Part shown: positions 23,968 to 30,723 of the stretch, in pieces
How the letters are laid out: every line of letters starts with the position of its first letter
Numbering within the stretch: the first letter of the stretch is position 1
Notes under the pieces: model-generated
Seen by the model: only the letters and a program-made list of their open reading frames with translations
Database searches by the model: none
Told to the model about the DNA's origin: nothing
Assembly: GCA_020026285.1 (NCBI GenBank)
Contig: JAHHQS010000002.1
Location: forward strand, 1-64,000
Direction of reading: 5' to 3'
From: Parabacteroides sp.
GTDB taxonomy: Bacteria; Bacteroidota; Bacteroidia; Bacteroidales; Tannerellaceae
DNA: 64,000 nucleotides
Position numbers and translations under genes: made by a program

Positions 23968-24049
23968 AAATCCCCGGAAGTGATAAGTGCCCCCAAAAGT
24001 TAGACACAAAATTTTTAAGGTGCACTTCAAGAACAGCTTCCGGGGATTT
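23968..24049 (+). terminator. Terminator of the spermidine operon, with an insertion in its loop
   Basis: A 13-bp perfect stem (23968-23980 and 24037-24049, arms built on TCCCCGGAAG) is followed by TTTTGTCTTTT. The loop is unusually long (56 nt) and contains the IS-end-like element at 23985-24027. Confidence 0.7.
23985..24027. mobile_element. 43-bp IS-end-like or miniature inverted-repeat remnant
   Basis: The segment begins AAGTGCCCCCAAAAGTTAGA and ends with GGTGCACTT. Its two ends are imperfect inverted repeats (AAGTGC plus C-rich and A-rich tracts). The CCCCCAAAAGTTAGACA string resembles the terminal repeats of IS3-family elements as I recall them. No transposase is present, so it would be a solo end or tiny non-autonomous remnant. 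Confidence 0.4.
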
Positions 24050-24090
24050 TGTCTTTTAGGGAGAAGTCTAAATTTAAAAGCTAAAAGAAT

Positions 24091-24258
24091 ATGAAAAAGT
24101 TATCATACTTTTTATTGGCACTGTACAGCCTTCTTTTTATCTTGGCTATATATTTTTATGTTTGTAACGAAATAAGTACCCCTTCTTTTGTCATATTTAT
24201 CATATCGTCTGTGCTATTCTGTACCTATATAATATATAGTATACGGAGATGGAAGTGA
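24091..24258 (+). CDS. Small two-helix membrane protein (55 aa)
   Basis: This short ORF reads MKKLSYFLLALYSLLFILAI..., with a second hydrophobic segment (SFVIFIISSVLFCTYIIYSI) and a basic tail RRWK. The layout of two membrane helices with a positive end, an A-rich upstream region and its own ATG supports a real small protein. The function is unknown. It lies just after the nspC terminator. A chance ORF in AT-rich DNA remains possible. Confidence 0.5.
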   Translation: MKKLSYFLLALYSLLFILAIYFYVCNEISTPSFVIFIISSVLFCTYIIYSIRRWK

Positions 24259-24347
24259 AAGGGGCTTGTTTAAGCGGCTTTTGTGTTAAACAACACTAAA
24301 ATGATACTAAATAATCTTTATAACCATGTTTTATAACATAAAGTTCC

Positions 24348-24355
24348 TATATTTG
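24348..24355 (+). promoter_or_regulatory. -7 box of the short leader RNA
   Basis: TATATTTG followed by CAC is a perfect TAnnTTTG box just ahead of the leader-like RNA. No -33 TTG is at the usual spacing. Confidence 0.5.
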
Positions 24356-24361
24356 CACTGT

Positions 24362-24428
24362 GTTTTTCATGGTATTAGATTTAAGGTTAACAATTGAGAT
24401 TGGGTTGTCGTGATGACAGCCTTTTTTC
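24362..24428 (+). ncRNA. Putative short self-terminated RNA or attenuated leader
   Basis: A -7 box at 24348-24355 is followed by about 40 bases of unstructured sequence (around GTATTAGATTTAAGGTTAAC) and then a compact hairpin (GGTTGTC 24403-24409, GACAGCC 24415-24421, 5-nt loop) with a T6 run. The transcript would be roughly 65-70 nt. I recall near-identical leaders in other Bacteroides genomes but cannot verify this here. It could be a small RNA or an attenuator for the downstream AraC gene, 460 bases away. Confidence 0.5.
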
Positions 24429-24848
24429 GTTTTTAGAGGTATGTGTTTCCATTCTCTTTTTGTTCTCAGAATCTGCTTGGTGGAAAAGTTTTTCCACCAG
24501 GATAGGAAGATAAAAAAGTTCCGTGTTTGATAAAAATCAAGGGACTTTAATCTTTATTACTTTGTTTTTGTTAAATACTTTTACAAAAAGAGACGGAGTA
24601 AATGGTTGTATTATGATTGTGAGAAAGAACTTTCAGATAAATAGATTTTATGATATTTATGACTCCTGTTTTTTTATGTAAGAGAATAGAGAGAGGGAAG
24701 AACATGCTTAAGCCCCAAAAATGCCTGCCAATAAAAAAAGTATCAAGTTTTTATAGAAAATCTAAATTTAATTTTATCGGCCTGCTTTTTACCGTTTTTT
24801 TTGTCTCTTTTTAAGAGATTCTGTTCTTATTACAATAATTTATGTTTG
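24429..24848. other. Non-coding stretch upstream of the AraC gene
   Basis: This is AT-rich with several T-runs and no credible ORF. No clear invertible inverted repeats or site-specific recombination signals were seen. It separates the leader-like RNA from the AraC promoter. Confidence 0.4.
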
Positions 24849-24856
24849 TATATTTG
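24849..24856 (+). promoter_or_regulatory. -7 box of the AraC regulator gene
   Basis: TATATTTG is a perfect TAnnTTTG box 36 bases before the ATG. Confidence 0.5.
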
Positions 24857-24891
24857 TAGCTTAAATTTTCTTAAATAGATAAAAGTATAGA

Positions 24892-25761
24892 ATGAAGCTA
24901 TTATATGTGAATGAACATATTAATTGTAGTAAATATGCCTCAGATGAAGATGCTCTTATACGAATAGTACAGAAGAAATCTCCGTCTGAAAACTGGGAAG
25001 GACATATTCCTTATTCTTTACTAGTGTATGTGGTGAGTGGATCGATAGTTGTTTCTTGGGAAAACCATCAGAAACGCAAGGCCGTTGCTGGAGAAATGCT
25101 GTTTCTGCCGAATAATTCGTTTGTATCAGAATCGGGTGATGATTGTTTTGTGACTCTTATCTTCCGGGTTGATATGGATTTGAATATGTGTAATCGTTTC
25201 AATTTGGAAAATCTGTTAAAGCAGACAGATATAACGAAAGATATGTATGATTTTCCGGTACTGAAGGCAAACGACCGTCTGTCTAGATTTTTCAGTTTGT
25301 TGTTAGATTGTCTTTCTGACGGACTTCGCTGTATACACTTCATGCTGGCTAAACGGAATGAACTGCTTCTTCTTTTGCGTGCCTATTATACGAAAGAAGA
25401 GCTTGCATTATTATTTTATCCTATTCTGTCAACAAATCTGGATGTGAAAAATTTCGTGATGTCTAATTATTATAAGGTAAAAGATACTAAAGAACTGGCT
25501 TCACTGGCGAATATGTCGATGGTTACGTTCAACCGACATTTCAAGAAAGTTTTTGGTGAATCGGCTGCCAGATGGTTCGAAAAACAGAAAGCCGAAAGCA
25601 TTCTGCGGGAAATTGAACAGACCAACAAGACTTTTCAGGAAATTTCAGACCAATATGACTTTTCGTCACCTTCATACCTGGTTACCTTCTGTAAAAGGCA
25701 TTTTAAGAAAACTCCAAAGGAGATTAGAGACAACTTCTTTGATAGAATGTCAAGAAATTGA
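24892..25761 (+). CDS. AraC-family transcriptional regulator
   Basis: This 289-aa protein has an N-terminal cupin-like sensor region (about 1-150, with VVAGEMLFLPNNSFV-type strand sequence) and a C-terminal AraC/XylS double helix-turn-helix (about 190-285: SLANMSMVTFNRHFKKVFGE, then SSPSYLVTFCKRHFKKTPKE). It is transcribed toward the fimbrial genes and ends about 140 bases before the first of them, so it is a good candidate to control the fimbrial operon. The inducer is unknown. Confidence 0.88.
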   Translation: MKLLYVNEHINCSKYASDEDALIRIVQKKSPSENWEGHIPYSLLVYVVSGSIVVSWENHQKRKAVAGEMLFLPNNSFVSESGDDCFVTLIFRVDMDLNMCNRFNLENLLKQTDITKDMYDFPVLKANDRLSRFFSLLLDCLSDGLRCIHFMLAKRNELLLLLRAYYTKEELALLFYPILSTNLDVKNFVMSNYYKVKDTKELASLANMSMVTFNRHFKKVFGESAARWFEKQKAESILREIEQTNKTFQEISDQYDFSSPSYLVTFCKRHFKKTPKEIRDNFFDRMSRN

Positions 25762-25805
25762 AATATTTTGTATCTTTATTGTAATTAGATGTTATTGTAA
25801 AAGCT

Positions 25806-25813
25806 TACCTTTG
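25806..25813 (+). promoter_or_regulatory. -7 box of the fimbrial operon
   Basis: TACCTTTG followed by CA is a perfect TAnnTTTG box between the AraC stop codon and the first fimbrial gene. The 5' UTR would be about 85 bases. The missing -33 TTG at the standard spacing would suit an activator-dependent promoter (inference). Confidence 0.5.
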
Positions 25814-25902
25814 CAAGGTCAAAAGGAAAATAAAAGAGAAAATATACTTTATTTAATGTAAGGCACTTGAATTTTCTCTTTCTAAACTTGATTGTTGAGA
25901 TT

Positions 25903-26439
25903 ATGTATAGAAGGTTAATATTTGGACTGATTTTTATTTGGATCATAGGATTAAGGTTGTCTGCACAGGACGTGGCACTCAAAACCAATGTCCTTTATTG
26001 GATGACAACAACTCCTAATGCAGCAGTGGAGGTGGCTTTCAGTAAGAAAGTTACAGCCAATATTGCAGCAGCATATAATCCATGGACATTTTCTAATGGC
26101 AAGAAGATGCGTTTCTGGATGGTACAGCCGGAAACTCGTTATTGGTTATGTGAAAAGTTTGAAGGCCACTATTTGGGCGTGCATCTCCATGCCGCTCAAT
26201 ATTATGGGGGATTTAGTAAGAAACGTTATGATGGCTATCTTGCAGGAGGTGGCTTTTCTTATGGTTATAACTGGATTTTGTCCCCACATTGGAATATGGA
26301 AGCTTCTATAGGTATAGGTTATGCCCGTCTCTGGTATAAAGAGAGTGAGCGTATCTATTGTGAGAAGTGTTATGAAAATAAAACTAAAAACTATGTAGGC
26401 CCTACTCAGGTCGCATTCTCTTTTTCTTATATTTTTTGA
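25903..26439 (+). CDS. DUF3575 family envelope protein
   Basis: This protein of about 178 aa has a signal peptide (MYRRLIFGLIFIWIIGLRLSAQ) and aromatic beta-strand sequence typical of a small outer-membrane barrel (TNVLYWMTTTPNAAVEV, ending FSFSYIF). DUF3575 proteins are regular first members of Bacteroides fimbrial loci. An upstream in-frame ATG at 25867 would put 12 residues ahead of the signal peptide, so the ATG at 25903 is preferred. A role in fimbrial assembly at the outer membrane is inferred from context only. Confidence 0.78.
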   Translation: MYRRLIFGLIFIWIIGLRLSAQDVALKTNVLYWMTTTPNAAVEVAFSKKVTANIAAAYNPWTFSNGKKMRFWMVQPETRYWLCEKFEGHYLGVHLHAAQYYGGFSKKRYDGYLAGGGFSYGYNWILSPHWNMEASIGIGYARLWYKESERIYCEKCYENKTKNYVGPTQVAFSFSYIF

Positions 26440-26468
26440 TTTCCGTGGTAAAAATACTATCATTGAAA

Positions 26469-28151
26469 ATGAAAAAAAATACATTATATATCAGGTGTAA
26501 TACCGGGATGTTTTTCTCAGGTAGCAGTAAGAATTTGATAAAAGTATTGGGAATTGGCGTTTTGTCTGTGAACTTTCTGATGTCTTGCCGTACTGCCAAT
26601 CAGGTGGATACGTTGCGGGTAGTGCCTCAGAAAGCTGCAGTGATGCCTGACGGCAGTGATCAGGTGAAGGTTGACGTCGCTTTTCACATTCCTGAAAAAT
26701 ATATGACTCGTCGAAGCAGATTGATTATTGTTCCTCAGCTGGTGTCTGGTGATTCTGTCTGTCAGGAATATAATCCTCTTGTGCTGGACGCTTCCATTTA
26801 CCGGAAAAAGGTACAGCGTATGCAGGTGCTCGACGGATATGAAGACCCTTATTTCAAGGATGCGGAGCTTATTGATAACAGAAAGGCTTTTGATATCCCT
26901 TATCGTGTGGCTCTGAATCTGCCGGACGGTATGGCCGACGGGGAGATCCGTGCGGTTGTCACAACTGACGGTTGTGGTGAATGCACGGGTATAGACACCC
27001 TTGATATTGCCGAGGTGAAAGATCCGATGAGTTTTTTTATTCCTCGTATGAAAACGGCTGGACTGAAATCCGAATTCGTGGTACGTCCTAAAATTCGCGA
27101 AGGGAAAGGAGTTGCTAATCTGCAGTTCCCGATCAACCGTTATGACATACGGATGGATATGGGAAATAATGAGCAGGAAATGAATAAAATGGAGGAGGCC
27201 CTCAAGCCGATTCTGAATGATACGCTGTCGGTTCTCGACCGGCTGGTCATTACTGGTCTGGCTTCGGCCGACGGTTCTTTGGCTCTGAATACAACTCTTT
27301 CGAGAAACAGAGCCTTGTCTGCCAAGACTTGGCTGACTGAAAAGCTGGGGCTTCCTTATAAGATACAGCAACTGATAGCTGTTGAATCACGTCCCGAAGG
27401 ATGGCAGCCGGTGCTTGAAGCGATGCGTCAGGCTGGTGACAAGGATTCGGAGGCAGTGGCCGGCATTCTTGAAAAATATGCCGACAGAAATGATGATGTT
27501 CAGGAATATTATATTCGTCGTCTGCCGGTATGGAACCGTATTAAAGACAGATATCTTCAGAAAAACAGGGTTGTGGAATACCAGTATTCCTATACGGTAA
27601 AAAGTTTTACCACAGACGAACAGTTGTTGTCGCTTTATGAAGTGAGACCTGATGCTTTCAGCGAAGAGGAGCTGCTGCATGTTGCTGCTCTGGTCGATAC
27701 GAAAGAGGAACGGGAAAAGGTTTACCAGACAACCTTGAAGTATTATCCTGACTCGGAGGAAGCTTTGAATAATCTGGCTCTGATTTATCTGGAAGAGAAC
27801 AGACCTGCTGAAGCTTGTCAGATTTTGTCTGCAAAGAAAAATCCGGCTGAAGAGGTTCTGATAAATACATTGGCTGTGGCCCTTTACAAGAACGGAATGC
27901 CGGATAAGGCGGAAGTTTTGCTGGAGAAACATGCTTCACTGGCTGAATCCCGCTATAATCTGGGAGTCATGAAGGCTGTTTCGGGCGATTTTGAAGAGGC
28001 TTACAGGCTGCTGGCTCCGTATGCCGACCTGAATGCCGCCGTGCTGGCTTTGCGTACAGGCAGGATGGAGGAAGCCGGACGTATTTTGGATTTGATACAG
28101 GGTAATAATTATAAAGAAGTTGAAAAATTACGAAAAATGTTGAAAAGATGA
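26469..28151 (+). CDS. DUF3868 / TPR-containing lipoprotein of fimbrial locus
   Basis: This protein of about 560 aa has a lipoprotein signal ending at Cys40 (NFLMSC). The N-terminal half matches the DUF3868 layout. The middle has an OmpA-like stretch (LVITGLASADGSLALNTTLS, NRALSAKTWLTEKLGL), and the C-terminal third is TPR-like helical repeats (YPDSEEALNNLALIYLEENR and following). A TTG 33 bases upstream (26436) overlaps the previous stop but is less likely. The 3' end overlaps the anchor gene ATG (ATGA). It probably ties fimbrial assembly to peptidoglycan or the outer membrane (inference). Confidence 0.78.
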   Translation: MKKNTLYIRCNTGMFFSGSSKNLIKVLGIGVLSVNFLMSCRTANQVDTLRVVPQKAAVMPDGSDQVKVDVAFHIPEKYMTRRSRLIIVPQLVSGDSVCQEYNPLVLDASIYRKKVQRMQVLDGYEDPYFKDAELIDNRKAFDIPYRVALNLPDGMADGEIRAVVTTDGCGECTGIDTLDIAEVKDPMSFFIPRMKTAGLKSEFVVRPKIREGKGVANLQFPINRYDIRMDMGNNEQEMNKMEEALKPILNDTLSVLDRLVITGLASADGSLALNTTLSRNRALSAKTWLTEKLGLPYKIQQLIAVESRPEGWQPVLEAMRQAGDKDSEAVAGILEKYADRNDDVQEYYIRRLPVWNRIKDRYLQKNRVVEYQYSYTVKSFTTDEQLLSLYEVRPDAFSEEELLHVAALVDTKEEREKVYQTTLKYYPDSEEALNNLALIYLEENRPAEACQILSAKKNPAEEVLINTLAVALYKNGMPDKAEVLLEKHASLAESRYNLGVMKAVSGDFEEAYRLLAPYADLNAAVLALRTGRMEEAGRILDLIQGNNYKEVEKLRKMLKR

Positions 28152-29047
28152 GATTGAATAAGTTTATCTTATTATTTATGAGTCTCGTGGTTCTTTCTTC
28201 TTGTATTCGTGACGAGATTTATCCTTGTCCGCCATTGCAGGTGAAGATAGCAGTAAAAGATAAGAATTATTTCAATATCATGGCTGCTGTGAAACATGGC
28301 CTGGATACGGTTCGAAATGAAAATCTCCCTTTTAAAGAGTATGTTTCTACTCTTTGCTACAAGCTGGAGAATGTTGATACCAAAGAGGTCGTATGCCTGC
28401 AGAATTTGTTTACTGTAACTTCTGCCGATCATGAGATCTGTGTCACCTTCCCTCAGGAAATGCCCTTTGGTAAGTATGTGATGACTACCTGGGGTAATCT
28501 GAAAACGGAAGATGCTTTTGAGAGTGGTACTTATCTGATGCATGGAAAGAATCAGCCGGAAGATGATGTCTATCTGACATGTGATACGTTGGTATATGAT
28601 GAACTGCGTTATCAGTATCTGGTGGAAATGGAAAGAGTTACAGGAAAGCTGATTATTGAAGCGAACAATCTTCCCGGGGTGGTGAAATATTCCGATAAGA
28701 AGATCACGAATCTGTTTGGTTCGGTTGAATCGGATTTCAACTATTCCCTGAATACGTGGGTGAAGACTCGTACGATATGGGACAGACCTGTCAATATTGT
28801 TACTCATACCATTCTGGCTCCTTCGGTGAAAGCGGGAACGTCGCTTTTAAAACTAAAATTTTACGACAGGGAAGACGGAGCGCTGGATGGAATTGGTTCG
28901 TGCCTCACCCCGGATAACGTCAATATAACGATGGCTCGTAATATGCTTACTATTTTGAGGTATACTTATGAGGGGTGTGGACAATTTAAAATGTATATAT
29001 TAATAAATGATAATTGGGAAGATTTGCACTCTATGGAAATCGAATAA
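28148..29047 (+). CDS. Mfa2/FimB-family fimbrial anchor lipoprotein
   Basis: This 299-aa lipoprotein (lipid Cys19, VVLSSC) with the segment IRDEIYPCPPLQVKIAVKD matches the Mfa2/FimB anchor family of Porphyromonas and Bacteroides, which stays in the outer membrane and starts the pilus. No basic Thr-Arg cleavage site follows the lipid Cys, consistent with an unprocessed anchor. The C-terminus (INDNWEDLHSMEIE) is nearly the same as that of the next protein. Translation is coupled to the DUF3868 gene. Confidence 0.85.
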   Translation: MRLNKFILLFMSLVVLSSCIRDEIYPCPPLQVKIAVKDKNYFNIMAAVKHGLDTVRNENLPFKEYVSTLCYKLENVDTKEVVCLQNLFTVTSADHEICVTFPQEMPFGKYVMTTWGNLKTEDAFESGTYLMHGKNQPEDDVYLTCDTLVYDELRYQYLVEMERVTGKLIIEANNLPGVVKYSDKKITNLFGSVESDFNYSLNTWVKTRTIWDRPVNIVTHTILAPSVKAGTSLLKLKFYDREDGALDGIGSCLTPDNVNITMARNMLTILRYTYEGCGQFKMYILINDNWEDLHSMEIE

Positions 29048-29089
29048 TTATCATTTTCATGTTTTACTTATTTATATTTATTTTTAATT

Positions 29090-30574
29090 ATGAAGAAGAA
29101 TTTCTTTTATGTAGGTATGATGGCTTTGGCCGTACTTACTGTAAGTACAGCAACTTCTTGTAGCAATGATGATGTACTTGATGGAAATGGTGGAACAGAA
29201 ATCGCTACAGGAGAGCAGGTTATTGTTCTGGACATGCAGGATACTGACGTGTTGTCTACCAAATCTCGTCCAATCTATTCAACATCAAACCAGGGTTCTG
29301 AAAAGGTTACTGATGTGAAATTGTTGATTTTTCAACACGCAAAAGAAGCAGGTTTACCAATGACATTGAAGAGGGTTATTCCTATCAGCAAGTGGGATCA
29401 GACTTCCTCTGACTATACTTATGGTCGTAAGTATGTGGTCAAACTGGAAGGGGATCAGAAACTTGCAAAGGATGAAACATATACTATTCTTGCTGTAGGT
29501 CAGGACGAATCTAATACAGAAGCAAAAACTTTTGCTCCTTACAAGATTTTGGCAGGTGGTAAAGATGCTGCTTGGATTTCTGGAGACTGGAGTACTGTTA
29601 CTACAGCTCCTAGTACCTGGAATGCAGGTTCCAATACTGGTGAAGGTTTCTTGTTGACAGAAGCAAGAACTGGCAAGAACGAAGCCGAAATTTTCTCTGG
29701 TATTTCTAAGCCGGTTACATTGGCTTTCGATGGTGGTTTCAATGCTGAAGTTTTGTTGAAACGTCAGGTTGCCGGTGTATTAGGTTATTTCAGCAATATT
29801 CCTGCTGTTGTTAAAGAAGGCGAAGGATTTAAAGCTGTTAAAAAAATCCGTCTGGTTGCTTCTGCCAAGAATACTCAGTTGGATTTGACACGTTCATTGG
29901 CTGTACAGGTTGACGATGCAACAGGTATGGGTAACCTGAAAGTGGAAAGTGTAATGAACGGATTCACTTTAGCTAAAGCAGATGCTAAATTTAAATCTGG
30001 AGCTGAAGCTTATACTGTTTATACAATCGATCTGAGCAAGTGGTTTAAAGTTGCTACAGGAAGTGCTAACAATTTGGACTATTGGTATACTGGTGCAAAA
30101 AGTGTTAAGGGAGATGTAATGCCTTCTTTAGGCGCAACTCAAAAGGATTTGCAAGACATATTACCAGAAGCAACATCATACCCAACTTGGGTAAATGCAT
30201 TTGATCAGGCAAACTCATATCCAGCAGTAGCAACCAATTCTGTATTGGCCGGTGAATTCATGATTCCATTCAGCAAGAGTTCTTCTCAGAATACATTCGA
30301 GCTACAGTTGTTAGGTGGTGAGGCTGATGAAATCCTGAAATCATGGAATGTCAAGTTGGATCAGAAATCAATCAGTGAAGAATTAGGTGATAAGGAATAT
30401 GTATTTAATACTTATCGTAACCAGTTGTATCAGATTGGTAAGCGTGGTAATGGTGATAATCCGACAGATCCAGGTACAGATCCGGATAAACCACAGCCAC
30501 TTGATAAAGATCAGGAATTGACTATCAAGATTAACGATCAGTGGGAATTTATCCACGATATGGAAATTGATTGA
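29090..30574 (+). CDS. Major fimbrillin (Mfa1/FimA-type, type V pilus)
   Basis: This 494-aa pilin precursor has lipid Cys24 (TATSC) and a Lys-Ser-Arg site at residues 58-60 (STKSRPIY), where a trypsin-like protease could remove the first strand. It has the N-terminal strand region and then the C-terminal beta domain with the segment KRQVAGVLGYFSNIPA. The tail carries a Pro/Asp linker (NPTDPGTDPDKPQP) before the last strand INDQWEFIHDMEID. Arginine codons are almost all CGT, unlike the genes after it, which suggests high expression. It is followed by a strong hairpin. It is the best candidate for the shaft subunit. Confidence 0.85.
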   Translation: MKKNFFYVGMMALAVLTVSTATSCSNDDVLDGNGGTEIATGEQVIVLDMQDTDVLSTKSRPIYSTSNQGSEKVTDVKLLIFQHAKEAGLPMTLKRVIPISKWDQTSSDYTYGRKYVVKLEGDQKLAKDETYTILAVGQDESNTEAKTFAPYKILAGGKDAAWISGDWSTVTTAPSTWNAGSNTGEGFLLTEARTGKNEAEIFSGISKPVTLAFDGGFNAEVLLKRQVAGVLGYFSNIPAVVKEGEGFKAVKKIRLVASAKNTQLDLTRSLAVQVDDATGMGNLKVESVMNGFTLAKADAKFKSGAEAYTVYTIDLSKWFKVATGSANNLDYWYTGAKSVKGDVMPSLGATQKDLQDILPEATSYPTWVNAFDQANSYPAVATNSVLAGEFMIPFSKSSSQNTFELQLLGGEADEILKSWNVKLDQKSISEELGDKEYVFNTYRNQLYQIGKRGNGDNPTDPGTDPDKPQPLDKDQELTIKINDQWEFIHDMEID

Positions 30575-30608
30575 TACTGAATTGTATTAATCGGTTTCTA
30601 ACATAGAA

Positions 30609-30654
30609 AAATGATAAGCTATGGTTGTTGGTTGACAACTGTAGCTTATCATTT
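30609..30654 (+). terminator. Strong hairpin after the major fimbrillin
   Basis: A 20-bp stem with two wobble pairs (30609-30628 and 30635-30654) and a 6-nt loop lies 35 bases after the fimbrillin stop. No long T-run follows, so it may act as a partial terminator or 3' stabiliser that raises pilin mRNA over downstream genes. Confidence 0.6.
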
Positions 30655-30687
30655 ACTAAATGATCCTTCCATAAAATATTAATGAGT

Positions 30688-30700
30688 GTTGTGTCACAAC
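30688..30700. promoter_or_regulatory. Short palindrome upstream of second fimbrial gene
   Basis: GTTGTG-T-CACAAC is a perfect 6-bp inverted repeat 24 bases before the next ATG. It could be a protein site or chance. Confidence 0.25.
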
Positions 30701-30723
30701 CCTATTAGTTTATACGAATCTAT

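Noticed and set aside
24429..24848. Invertible promoter (phase switch) for the fimbrial genes
   Set aside because: No pair of inverted repeats flanks a promoter here, and no site-specific recombinase gene is nearby.
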